Assembly (NCBI GenBank): GCA_964586675.1 | Contig: CAZPHQ010000010.1 | Location: 25,290 to 89,289, forward strand | Direction of reading: 5' to 3' | Length of the DNA: 64,000 nucleotides | Origin: JADLGH01 sp964586675 | GTDB lineage: Bacteria; Desulfobacterota_D; UBA1144; Nemesobacterales; UBA2774 | In this document: positions 16,762-25,021 of the stretch, piece by piece | How the letters are laid out: each line of letters opens with the position of its first letter | Position numbering within the stretch: position 1 is the first letter of the stretch | Translations under genes and position numbers: made by a program | Notes under the pieces: model-generated | Told to the model about the DNA's origin: nothing | Databases searched by the model: none | The model's input: only the letters and a program-made list of their open reading frames with translations

Positions 16762-17310
16762 CGCCCGCTGGAATTCGAAGTAGCGGCCATTGCCCTCACA
16801 ATTAGCCGCACTTTCGGTGGTACTCGCACTTCCTGGGAATCTACACCTCATTTCTGTCATTCCTGCGGAGGCAGGAATCCATTCATTTTTCACCGCGAGT
16901 AATAAATCAAGAGGCCTTGTCATCTCGAACAACGATTTCGAGCGAGCGAGGAATCGGACGCCTTAGCCGATTGCAAGAAAGCATATCTGGTACTGCTCGG
17001 AAATAATTCAAATTAAAACAGTGAGAGATCTTTCTTTACTCCGTCATTGCGAGTGAAGCGAAGCAATCTATTTGTCATTCCCAAGGGTTCCGAGCGAGCG
17101 AGGAATCACCACAATTCTGTCATTCCCGAATGCCTGTACCTGCCGCAGCGAAGCTTTAGCGAAGCCGGGTCGGGAATCCAGTCTTTTTATTTTCTCTTTT
17201 GCTTTTCATCCCCCCCTTAGAAAAAGGGGGGTGCGGGGGGATTTCTCTTTTTGTTGTTATTCACGAGTGCCTTAATCGAGCGGCGGTACAAATCTTGAAT
17301 TAGCGTCAGC
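16762..17310. repeat. Gene-free repeat island 2 (about 0.55 kb)
   Basis: There are no credible genes. It contains a GTCATTCCTGCGGAGGCAGGAATCCA element at about 16857, the type that gives spurious WIPASAGMT peptides in many genomes; a GTCATCTCGAAC element split by a 90-bp module; GTCATTGCGAGTGAAGCGAAGCAATCT at about 17043; a GTCATTCCCGA...TCGGGAATCCA element at about 17130 whose loop carries a different insert of about 30 bp (GCAGCGAAGCTTTAGCGAAG); and a C-run/G-run element at about 17211. Confidence 0.85.
16931..17020. repeat. 90-bp module, copy 4
   Basis: It lies between GTCATCTCGAAC and GTGAGAGATCT, the halves of an element whose intact form (GTCATTTCGAAC-GAAC-GTGAGAAATCT) occurs near 6074. 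The 5' hairpin arms are CGATTTC and GGAATCG. It ends AAAACA; length 90 bp. Confidence 0.75.
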
Positions 17311-18078
17311 TCAGTTACAGACCGTATTCAGATACCTGGTGGAATTTATCCCGAACTCCGAGTTCGGAGACAATTCGACGACTTTCGCGAACGAAGCGCA
17401 GGCACCCGGCGTGTTGTTCACTTTCATATAAGCGAGCCCGAGGTTATAATGCGCTTCCTCGTAGGCTGCATAGCCGGCGATAGCCAGCTCGAACTCGGTC
17501 GCCGCTTGCGCGTAATTTCCGGTAGCCATGTAGAGCTTTCCGACTTCGTTCCGTGCATAAACGAACGACGGGTTCATCTCGAGCGCCTTCTCGTAATACT
17601 CCCTCGCCTTCACCATATCGCCCAGGCTGAAATACGCGATGCCGATGTTCGTGTAGGCGTTGGCCCTGGCGTCGTAAGCCGGGTCGGCGACGACGGCCTC
17701 GCACTCCGAAATGGCCTCCTGGTATTTCTTTTCGACGAGATAAAGCCCGCAGAGGTTAAACCGCGCGGCAGTGTAAGAGGGATTTATCCCGAGCGCCTTC
17801 CTGTAACCGTCCTCGGCGAGGGGGTAATCCTTCAGCTTGAAATATATGGCGCCCTTGATGAGATATATCTCGGCGTCCTGGTCGTTCATCTTCTGCGCTT
17901 CCTCTATCTCGGTAAGCGCCTGTTTGAAGTTGCCGCGCCTGAAAGAGGCAATGGCGAGGGCCTTCTGGTTCTCGTAGTTCTGCCGGGCATCCTCTGGGGT
18001 CTCGGTTTTCTTGTTCCCGCCGCCGCATGACGCCGCCAGCAAAGACAAGATAAGAAAAAGGAAGAGAAAGTTTTTCAT
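17311..18078 (-). CDS. TPR-repeat lipoprotein
   Basis: A lipoprotein signal peptide ends at LLAASC (lipidated Cys at residue 18). It is followed by a Gly/Lys-rich tether and five or six TPR units, for example IYLIKGAIYFKLKDYPLAED, ANAYTNIGIAYFSLGDMVKA and EAHYNLGLAYMKVNNTPGAC. The layout resembles PilF/PilW-type pilotins and NlpI-type scaffolds, but no type IV pilus gene is adjacent, so a specific role cannot be given. It is expected to be anchored in the outer membrane and to act as a protein-protein adaptor. It stands alone, downstream of a repeat island on its 3' side. Confidence 0.85.
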   Translation of the reverse strand: MKNFLFLFLILSLLAASCGGGNKKTETPEDARQNYENQKALAIASFRRGNFKQALTEIEEAQKMNDQDAEIYLIKGAIYFKLKDYPLAEDGYRKALGINPSYTAARFNLCGLYLVEKKYQEAISECEAVVADPAYDARANAYTNIGIAYFSLGDMVKAREYYEKALEMNPSFVYARNEVGKLYMATGNYAQAATEFELAIAGYAAYEEAHYNLGLAYMKVNNTPGACASFAKVVELSPNSEFGINSTRYLNTVCN

Positions 18079-18224
18079 AAGCGCCGCAGGTATATACCAT
18101 AGCCTGAACAGGCACAGGAATTCAAGAGGGCACCTTCACTTTAACCCGGCGCCAGGCTATTTTACCCCGTGAGCCGCCCTTTCCGACGCCGGGCCCATAG
18201 AGGCCCTCGGCCGGGCACGACGCC

Positions 18225-19127
18225 TCAGTCGAGCTTAGAAAGCTGGAGGAACGCCGTGAACCTCATGTCTATCTCCGCCTTTTTCAGCTGCGCGGTCCTC
18301 CGCACGCTGAAGTTCTCGACGGCGAACGACGCGATCACGCTCCCGTATACGACAGCCGTCTTGAGGGCGGCCTGGTCGACTGTCTCGTGGGCCGAAAGGA
18401 ATCCCATGAACCCCCCGGCGAAGGAGTCTCCCGCCCCCGTCGGGTCTATAACGTCTTCGAGCGGATAGCTCGGGGCCCAGAATATCCCCTCCCTCGAAAA
18501 CATCAGCGCGCCGTACTCGCCGCGCTTCACTATCAGCACCTTCGGGCCGAGATCGAGAATGTACCGCGCGGCCTGGGTAATGCTCGCCTTCCCCGCGAGT
18601 ATCCTCGATTCGGAGTCGTTAAGCATCAGGAGGTCGACATGCTTTATAACCTCCTTTAGCTCCTCCGGCTTGTTCTCTATCCAGTAGTTCATCGTGTCGC
18701 AGGCGACGAGCTTCGGCTTCTTCACCTGTTTTAAAACCCTCAGCTGAAGCTCCGGGTCGATGTTGGCCAGGAACACGAACTCCGTGTCCCGGTATTCTTC
18801 AGGGATAACGGGATTGAAATCCTGGAACACGTTCAGATACGTCCCGAGCGTCTCCGGGTCGCCGAGGTCGTAACCGTACCGGCCTTCCCACTTGAACGTC
18901 TCCCCGCTCTCCCTCGTCACGCCCTTCAGATCGATCCCTTTCGACCTGAATAGCTCGAGGTGCTCCTCCGGGAAATCCCAGCCGACGACTGCGACTATAC
19001 AGACGTCCGTAAACATGCTCGCCGCGAGGGAGAAATAGGACGCCGAGCCCCCGAGAACGTTTTCTTCTTTTCCGAAAGGCGTCTCCACGGTGTCGAGAGC
19101 CATCGATCCGACAACTAGCAGCTTCAT
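18225..19127 (-). CDS. PfkB-family carbohydrate/nucleoside kinase
   Basis: The PfkB signatures are the N-terminal LGGSASYFSLAASMF and the C-terminal DPTGAGDSFAGGFMG, with the catalytic Asp in GAGD. The lid region is short, as in adenosine or ribokinase-like members. The start overlaps the stop of the upstream methylthioadenosine phosphorylase as ATGA, so the two are translationally coupled. That pairing suggests a substrate in methylthioadenosine or nucleoside salvage (adenosine, 5-methylthioribose or a related sugar), but the substrate cannot be read from the sequence. A GC-rich palindrome (GGGCC...GGCCC) lies about 25 bp past the stop. Confidence 0.88.
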   Translation of the reverse strand: MKLLVVGSMALDTVETPFGKEENVLGGSASYFSLAASMFTDVCIVAVVGWDFPEEHLELFRSKGIDLKGVTRESGETFKWEGRYGYDLGDPETLGTYLNVFQDFNPVIPEEYRDTEFVFLANIDPELQLRVLKQVKKPKLVACDTMNYWIENKPEELKEVIKHVDLLMLNDSESRILAGKASITQAARYILDLGPKVLIVKRGEYGALMFSREGIFWAPSYPLEDVIDPTGAGDSFAGGFMGFLSAHETVDQAALKTAVVYGSVIASFAVENFSVRRTAQLKKAEIDMRFTAFLQLSKLD

Positions 19128-19981
19128 TGTACGTACCTCTTTATGATTAGTCCGAGTCTTTCCCTTGCCTCCGGCGAAATCGCGTCAGGCGAGGTTATGA
19201 TAGCGTTTTCGAGTGAGCGTGAGCAGATGCAGTCCCTTGTTTCGGATATGGCGGTAACGACGCTCGCGACAACCCTTTTCGCGAGCTCGACGTTCCGGTT
19301 TACGGTTGCGATGATGTCGTCTACGGTGACGTCTCCGTGCCCTTCGTGCCAGCAGTCGTAATCCGTCGAGAGGGCGAGCGTAGCATAACAAATCTCCGCC
19401 TCCCGCGCAAGCTTTGCCTCGGGCATGTTGGTCATGCCTATGATGTCGACTCCCCACTTCCTGTAGATCTCGCTCTCCGCGCGCGACGAGAACTGCGGCC
19501 CCTCCATGCAGATGTAGGTCGCCCCGGTATGCACGACGGCCCCCTCCCCTTTGGCCGACTCGGCGAGCGCGCCGGAAAGCACCGGGCATACAGGGTCTGC
19601 CATAGACACGTGCGCCGCCACACCGCCGCCGAAAAAGGTCGACGCGCGCGACTTCGTATGGTCGTAGAACTGAGACGGCACGACGACGTGCCCCGGCTCT
19701 ATTTCTTCCTTCATGCTCCCGACGGCGCTCACGGACACGATCCACTCGACGCCGAGCTTCTTCATGGCGTATATGTTCGCCCTGTAATTTATATCCGACG
19801 GCAGGAGCGTATGCCCCCTTCCGTGACGCGGGAGGAACACGAGCCTCGCGCCGGAAAGCTCGCCGATAGTAAATTCGTCAGACGGTTTTCCCCACGGCGT
19901 ATCGACAGCCGTTCTCTCGATGTCAGTGAGTCCTTCTATCGCGTAAAGCCCGCTCCCGCCTATTATTCCTATTGTTTTCAT
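19124..19981 (-). CDS. mtnP: S-methyl-5'-thioadenosine phosphorylase
   Basis: The enzyme cleaves methylthioadenosine with phosphate to adenine and methylthioribose-1-phosphate. Landmarks are the phosphate-binding IIGGSGLYAIEGL at the N-terminus, FLPRHGRGHTLLPSDINYRA, MEGPQFSSRAESEIYRKWG and IGMTNMPEAKLAREAEICYA, then STDYDCWHEGHGDVTVDDII, all typical of the MTAP/PNP type II family. The Asp of STDYDCW at the base-binding site fits a 6-aminopurine substrate. The 285 residues are normal. It forms a two-gene unit with the coupled PfkB kinase. Confidence 0.95.
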   Translation of the reverse strand: MKTIGIIGGSGLYAIEGLTDIERTAVDTPWGKPSDEFTIGELSGARLVFLPRHGRGHTLLPSDINYRANIYAMKKLGVEWIVSVSAVGSMKEEIEPGHVVVPSQFYDHTKSRASTFFGGGVAAHVSMADPVCPVLSGALAESAKGEGAVVHTGATYICMEGPQFSSRAESEIYRKWGVDIIGMTNMPEAKLAREAEICYATLALSTDYDCWHEGHGDVTVDDIIATVNRNVELAKRVVASVVTAISETRDCICSRSLENAIITSPDAISPEARERLGLIIKRYVQ

Positions 19982-20069
19982 GTCTTTTACAATCTCCGGT
20001 AAGCCCTTTTGAAAGCGAGATAATATAACTGAACTGTATCCGATTAAGAAAGCTGCCTGGTTAATAGAA

Positions 20070-21032
20070 CTACTTGGGCGGCATGTCCAGGCTCCGCCCG
20101 AGCCCGGCCGAAAGGGCGGCCTTGTAGACGTGCTCGGCGACGGCCAGGTCTTCTATGGCGATGCCTACGGACTTAAAGAGGGTTATGTCTTCCCCGGAGA
20201 TCCTTCCCGCGGCCTTTCCGGCGACGATCTCCCCGAGCTCGACGAGGTTCCGCCACTGAATCCGGCCCTTCTCAACGAGCGGCAGAAGCTCCCCCGCCTC
20301 GATCTTCGACTGCTCCCGCGATTCGACGGCTATGACTCGCGCGCTCAAGACAGCCCTCTCGTCTATCTCCCGCTTGAAGAGAAAGTTCCCCCCGATGGCG
20401 TTCACGTGCGTCCCCTTTTCGAGCCACGCCCCCTGGAGCACAGGCTCGAACGCGGTCGTGGAGGTTATGACGCAGTCGACGCCCGAGACAGCCTCCCGCG
20501 GATTTTCCACGGGTGATACAGGGACGCTGAGCGTGTCTTCCATGTCCCGGGAAAATGCTTTCCTCTTTTCCACGTTCCGGCTGTAGACGAATACTCGCTT
20601 GACGCCCCTCACGGCGGCCACCCCCATGAGCTGCCCCTTTGCCTGGAACCCCGAGCCGATTATGCCGACGTTCGAGACGTCTCCCCGCGCCATGTATTTG
20701 GTCGCGACGCCCGTCGCGGCCCCGGTCCTCATCAGGCCGAGGTAATTGGCGTCGATTATGGAGAGGAGCTTTCCCGTTTTAATGTCGTGAAGGAATACGC
20801 GGAACTTCGCCCCCTCGCCCGACGTCGTATACGCCTTGTAACCCATGACGCCCAGATAGGGGAGAGCGCCGGCGAGAAAGTGCAGCATGGCCGAGGGCGT
20901 TCTCACCCTCTGCCTCGGATGGTTGATGGCGCCGCCGAGCCCGTCCTGCCTGAACATTTCTTCCAGCACGCGGACGGCGTCCGGCATCTTAAGGACCTGC
21001 TTCACGTCGTCTTCGCTCAGGAAAAGCACCAT
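20070..21032 (-). CDS. Ornithine cyclodeaminase / mu-crystallin family protein
   Basis: This NAD(P)-dependent family includes ornithine and lysine cyclodeaminases, alanine dehydrogenases and ketimine reductases. The Rossmann motif is VGIIGSGFQAKGQLMGVAAV (GxGxxA-type), preceded by ANYLGLMRTGAATGVATKYMA and followed by CVITSTTAFEPVLQGAWLEKGTHVNAIGG. The substrate-site lysine region is GYKAYTT. The exact substrate is not predictable. It lies 88 bp upstream of mtnP on the same strand, but the gap contains no obvious coupling and joint function is uncertain. Confidence 0.9.
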   Translation of the reverse strand: MVLFLSEDDVKQVLKMPDAVRVLEEMFRQDGLGGAINHPRQRVRTPSAMLHFLAGALPYLGVMGYKAYTTSGEGAKFRVFLHDIKTGKLLSIIDANYLGLMRTGAATGVATKYMARGDVSNVGIIGSGFQAKGQLMGVAAVRGVKRVFVYSRNVEKRKAFSRDMEDTLSVPVSPVENPREAVSGVDCVITSTTAFEPVLQGAWLEKGTHVNAIGGNFLFKREIDERAVLSARVIAVESREQSKIEAGELLPLVEKGRIQWRNLVELGEIVAGKAAGRISGEDITLFKSVGIAIEDLAVAEHVYKAALSAGLGRSLDMPPK

Positions 21033-21192
21033 GGAGCACCCGCCGTAAACCGCTTGAATCCTAATTCTAACACCGTAAACGTTTTAAAGAAACCGGTCCC
21101 GCCCGCCGCTGTGCACCCATTCACTGTCCGCTCCCCAGGATTGATTTCAAGTCCGGCGCAGGTAAGCTTGAATCGGCCCCCGAGATACAGGC

Positions 21193-22590
21193 ATGAGTTC
21201 CGATCAAAACGAACGGATGAAAAGCGATCTTGGTCCCGGGTCCCATGCGGTCACATTCCGGGAGGCCTTTCTGGTATGGGTGAGGGTAGCGCTCCTCAGC
21301 TTCGGCGGCCCTGCAGGGCAGATAGCAGTCATGCACCGCATCCTCGTCGAGGAGAAGCGTTGGATAAGCGAGAGCCGCTTCCTCCACGCGCTGAATTACT
21401 GCATGCTCCTCCCCGGTCCCGAGGCCCAGCAGCTCGCGACCTATGTCGGCTGGCTCCTCCATAAAACGAAGGGCGGCCTCACGGCGGGCATACTGTTCGT
21501 CCTCCCGGGATTCATATCCATACTCGTTCTCAGCATTCTCTACGCCTCCTATAGTCAATCGACCTTCGTCGAGGCGCTTTTCTTCGGCATTAAGCCCGCT
21601 GTCATGGCCGTCGTCGTCGAGGCGGTTATACGCATAGGAAAGCGCGCTCTCAGGAACAACGTAATGGTCCTTCTCGCGGCTGCCGCATTCGTCGCGATAT
21701 TCTTCTTCAGAGTCCCTTTTCCACTCATAATCCTGTGCGCGGGTCTTATCGGCTTCATTGGCGGGCGGCTGGGGAAGGACGGGATTTTCAACATCGTAAA
21801 AGAGGAGCCCGAAGACGCCGCGAACGGGAACGGATTCGTGATCACGACAGCGGTCGCAAGCCACACGCCGCCGTCGACCGCGCGCGCTGTGAAGCTTATC
21901 GCGATAATGTCTCTCCTGTGGTTCGGCCCCATTGTTATACTTGCGGCAGTCTTGGGCAGGCACAGCGTCTTCGTCGAGGAAGGGCTCTTTTTCAGCAAGG
22001 TTGCGGTCGTAACCTTCGGCGGCGCTTATGCCGTCCTCGCGTATATCACCCAGCAGGCGGTCAGCACATACGGCTGGCTCAACCCGGGCGAGATGTTAGA
22101 CGGCCTCGGCATGGCCGAGACGACGCCCGGCCCGCTGATACAGGTCGTCCAGTTCGTCGGATTCCTCGGGGCCTACAGGAACCCGGGGCCTTTCGACCCC
22201 CTGACTGCCGGTATCATGGGCTCGGTAATAACGACCTGGGTAACGTTCGTGCCCTGCTTCCTCTGGATATTCCTCGGCGCCCCGTACATCGAAAAGCTCC
22301 GGGGAAACAAGGCCCTAGGGAGCGCGCTGTCAGTCATCACGGCGGCGGTCGTCGGGGTCATACTCAACCTCGCCGTCTGGTTCACGATTCACACGATGTT
22401 CGGCGAGGTGAGCGACGTGCGGACTTTGGGAATGACGCTCCACGTCCCCGTGTGGGAGACGGTAAACATCGCATCCGTCGCGATAGGCGCATGCGCCTTC
22501 GCCCTCATATTCCTCTTCCGCCTAGGCATGATCCCGACGCTCGCGATATGCGCCGCTCTCGGGCTGGCTTACCACTATCTGGTTATTTAA
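21193..22590 (+). CDS. chrA: Chromate transporter, long-chain (two CHR domains)
   Basis: This inner-membrane protein has about ten helices arranged as two homologous CHR domains. The first contains LSFGGPAGQIAVMHRILVEEKRWISESRF and LPGPEAQQLATYVGW. The second contains VVTFGGAYAVLAYITQQAV and MAETTPGPLIQVVQFVGF. These FGGP and PGP signatures identify long-chain ChrA-type transporters, which export chromate or related oxyanions. The 465 residues are slightly longer than the 400-residue norm, with the two domains joined by a loop near residue 210. A second in-frame ATG at 21217 is possible. There is no chrB regulator nearby. Confidence 0.92.
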   Translation: MSSDQNERMKSDLGPGSHAVTFREAFLVWVRVALLSFGGPAGQIAVMHRILVEEKRWISESRFLHALNYCMLLPGPEAQQLATYVGWLLHKTKGGLTAGILFVLPGFISILVLSILYASYSQSTFVEALFFGIKPAVMAVVVEAVIRIGKRALRNNVMVLLAAAAFVAIFFFRVPFPLIILCAGLIGFIGGRLGKDGIFNIVKEEPEDAANGNGFVITTAVASHTPPSTARAVKLIAIMSLLWFGPIVILAAVLGRHSVFVEEGLFFSKVAVVTFGGAYAVLAYITQQAVSTYGWLNPGEMLDGLGMAETTPGPLIQVVQFVGFLGAYRNPGPFDPLTAGIMGSVITTWVTFVPCFLWIFLGAPYIEKLRGNKALGSALSVITAAVVGVILNLAVWFTIHTMFGEVSDVRTLGMTLHVPVWETVNIASVAIGACAFALIFLFRLGMIPTLAICAALGLAYHYLVI

Positions 22591-22623
22591 ATCGATGGCC
22601 GATAGAGTTCCGGGAGCGCTTTA

Positions 22624-23271
22624 CTACGCCGGCTCCAGTGCGAATATGACGCGCGTCTGCTCGCCGTATGGGAGAGTGAAGCGCTCCTTCCCAGTGAGTT
22701 TATAGCGGCGGTGCACTTCCTCGCCGGCCTCCTCCCATTCCTCCTCGCCCCTCCTCCCCCGCATGAGGATAATGCTCCCGCCCGGGCTGAGGTAAGGCTC
22801 GCTCAGCGCGAGGACCTCTTTCACACCGCTCACCGCCCTCGAGATCACGCGCGGGAACGACCCGCGCTCGACGCCGTTAGCCTCGTCCTCCGCCCTCCCC
22901 CACACAGCCCTTATGCCCGTAAGCCCGAGCTCCCTTATCACCTCGTTCATGAACACCGTCTTCTTGTGCGCGGATTCAATGAGAGTGACTTCCAGCTCCG
23001 GTATCGCGATCTTGAGCGGTATGCCCGGGAACCCCGCCCCCGAGCCTATGTCGAGAAGTTTATCCGCACCCCGGGCAAACCTCGCCGCCGAGAGCGAGTC
23101 CAGGAAATGGCTCACGGCTATCTCGCCGTCGTCCTTGAGCGCGGTAAGGTTTATATGCGTATTCCAGGACTTCAGTATTTCGAGGTAGCGGACAAACTTT
23201 CCGGTATCCCGCGCCGAAAGGCTAACGCCGAACCCGGAGGCCCCCTCCCGCAGCATCCCTTCTATGCTCAT
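22624..23271 (-). CDS. rsmG: 16S rRNA (guanine-N7)-methyltransferase RsmG
   Basis: RsmG methylates G527 of 16S rRNA. The SAM-binding motif is LLDIGSGAGFPGIPLKI, followed by TLIESAHKKTVFMNEVIRELGL and the FPRVISRAVSG segment. The N-terminal helix contains KSWNTHINLTAL, the family LL-x-x-WN-x-x-x-NLT-type motif. The 215 residues are typical. The start overlaps the stop of the upstream nuclease gene by ATGA, so it is the last gene of a trmI-nuclease-rsmG operon. It is not next to mnmG or parAB, its usual neighbours. Confidence 0.96.
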   Translation of the reverse strand: MSIEGMLREGASGFGVSLSARDTGKFVRYLEILKSWNTHINLTALKDDGEIAVSHFLDSLSAARFARGADKLLDIGSGAGFPGIPLKIAIPELEVTLIESAHKKTVFMNEVIRELGLTGIRAVWGRAEDEANGVERGSFPRVISRAVSGVKEVLALSEPYLSPGGSIILMRGRRGEEEWEEAGEEVHRRYKLTGKERFTLPYGEQTRVIFALEPA

Positions 23272-24077
23272 CCGGCGCTCCTTATCAGCATCGGGTGGTC
23301 GACGACTATGCCGGGCACGCCCTTTCGCATTTTGACCCTGCCCGTAACCTCTATCTCCTCCCCTTCGTAATCGGCCGCCGGGTCTATGCCGAAGAACTCG
23401 AAATTCCCGTAGTCACCCGGAAATATGACGACCTCGAGCTTGTCTTCGAGGCTGAGGACGAGAACTTTCTTCGATTTCCTTACGTCCGTAACCTTCCCCC
23501 GCACCACCACACGCTTGCCCTCATACTGACCCGCCTTTGAGAGGTCTATCATGAAATCCTCATTACCCCGGGGCGGCCTGAGCGTGTCGAGCTCCCCCCA
23601 GATACCTCTCCTTTTCTCCATTGCCTCTGCGGCTGCTTCCATCAACCGGTTCTCGTGCTTCCTGTTGGGTTCTATAATGAGCGGCGACGCGAGTCCCTGC
23701 CTCACCATCTCTTCACTGACGAAAACGTCGCCCGCGTAAACGTAGGCGAGCGTCCTACCGTAAACGTCGTACTTCTCCTCGTCGAACTCCAGCCTCACAT
23801 TCTTCCCTCCGACGAGCTTCCTGTTAAGCTCCCTCGCCTCCGCCGCCAGCGGGTCTCCCGGCGAATCCGGCCACGCAAGCTCCGGCGTGTTTATGCCGAG
23901 GTATCTCACAGTGCTCCTTCCGCCGTCGTCTATCACTATAGTGTCCCCGTCGACGACCTCGACGACCCTCGCCGTCGACGAGTCCGGCCGCTCCCCTGTC
24001 CGCTCGTTGTAAAAATGAAAAACGGCGGCGAGGACTATGAAAACTAGTATGAGTAGAGTGTTTCTTCCGGGCTTCAA
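23268..24077 (-). CDS. Membrane-anchored thermonuclease (SNase) with C-terminal OB-fold
   Basis: A transmembrane helix near the N-terminus (NTLLILVFIVLAAVFHFY) is followed by a staphylococcal-nuclease domain: VVEVVDGDTIVIDDGGRST, RYLGINTPELAWP and YDVYGRTLAYVYAGD, including the catalytic Arg and Glu positions. From about residue 190 of the short form an OB-fold nucleic-acid-binding module follows (GKRVVVRGKVTDVRKSKK and YEGEEIEVTGRVKMRKG). I chose the TTG at 24077 because the ATG at 24191 would read 80 bp of the preceding gene's low-complexity tail in another frame, adding 38 very basic residues; that longer form cannot be excluded. It is probably a nuclease on the outer face of the inner membrane. 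Confidence 0.85.
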   Translation of the reverse strand: MKPGRNTLLILVFIVLAAVFHFYNERTGERPDSSTARVVEVVDGDTIVIDDGGRSTVRYLGINTPELAWPDSPGDPLAAEARELNRKLVGGKNVRLEFDEEKYDVYGRTLAYVYAGDVFVSEEMVRQGLASPLIIEPNRKHENRLMEAAAEAMEKRRGIWGELDTLRPPRGNEDFMIDLSKAGQYEGKRVVVRGKVTDVRKSKKVLVLSLEDKLEVVIFPGDYGNFEFFGIDPAADYEGEEIEVTGRVKMRKGVPGIVVDHPMLIRSAG

Positions 24078-24111
24078 AAGATATGCGCGCTCCCGATTTT
24101 CTCCGGCTATC

Positions 24112-24987
24112 CTATTCCGCCCCGGGCGTCCCCGGTTCCTCCGCTTTGTCCTCCGGTTCCTCTTCCGCGCCGTCCGGCTCGGCGGCTTCATCCCCCGGTT
24201 CCGACGCGGCGGAGCCGGTTTTCACGAGGGCCTTCCTGCCGAACGTGAGAAACCCGGTATGGCTCACCATCCTTTCCTCGGGCCTCGTCTTGCCGTAGGC
24301 GACCCGAATATTTCTGACGAGCACTTCGACAGTCTCGAGGAAAACGAACCCGTGCGATTCCAGAACGCCGGAGGCTTTTTCCACCTGGTTGAACGTCGGC
24401 GAAAGGCTCGCTATCCGCCCCCCGCCCCGTAGCGCCCGCGCCGCGGCCGCTATGCCGTCCCACGGCGACGGCAGGTCGAGCACGACGACGTCGACACCGG
24501 TCTCATCGAACCCGTCGCCGGCTTCCCTCAGCTTGAATTCGACGGTATCCCCGTACCCCGCCGCCTCGACATTCCTCCTCGCGTTTTCGAGGAACCTCTC
24601 GCTCCTGTCGTAGGTATAAACCTTCCCCCCCGGCGCGGCGGCGTTTGCGAGCGCTATAGTGAGCGAGCCCGAGCCCGCTCCGCATTCGACTATGCGCATG
24701 CCCGACTTTATTCCCGTATTCATGATTATTATCGCGGCGTCCTTGGGGTAGATGATCTGCGTGAACCGCTTCACCTTCATCATGCGGTCTTCGAGCGTCG
24801 GCTCCAGGACCAGGAAGGGATGCTTGAGGCTGGAATATATCGCGCTCCCGTATTCGAGCCCTATGGCGTCTCCGAGAGAAAGCTCGCCCAGGTGTGTGCT
24901 CATCCTTTTCCCCTCGCCGACCGTGACGAGATAGGTCTTCTTGTCCGGGGTGTAAATAAGGACGGTATCTCCGCTTCTTATATTCAT
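24112..24987 (-). CDS. trmI: tRNA (adenine-N1)-methyltransferase TrmI
   Basis: TrmI makes m1A58 in tRNA, mainly known from actinobacteria, Thermus and archaea. An N-terminal beta domain (SGDTVLIYTPDKKTYLVTV) precedes the SAM-binding motif RIVECGAGSGSLTIALANAA, the acidic loop TYDRSERFLENARRN and the catalytic VVLDLPSPWDGIAAAARAL (DLPxPW). The C-terminus adds a low-complexity Glu/Ala/Pro tail (about residues 265-291) that is not part of the enzyme core. It is the first gene of an operon with the nuclease and rsmG. Confidence 0.93.
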   Translation of the reverse strand: MNIRSGDTVLIYTPDKKTYLVTVGEGKRMSTHLGELSLGDAIGLEYGSAIYSSLKHPFLVLEPTLEDRMMKVKRFTQIIYPKDAAIIIMNTGIKSGMRIVECGAGSGSLTIALANAAAPGGKVYTYDRSERFLENARRNVEAAGYGDTVEFKLREAGDGFDETGVDVVVLDLPSPWDGIAAAARALRGGGRIASLSPTFNQVEKASGVLESHGFVFLETVEVLVRNIRVAYGKTRPEERMVSHTGFLTFGRKALVKTGSAASEPGDEAAEPDGAEEEPEDKAEEPGTPGAE

Positions 24988-25021
24988 TCCAGCGCTAGAC
25001 TAATTAAAAAAGGCCGCCATT

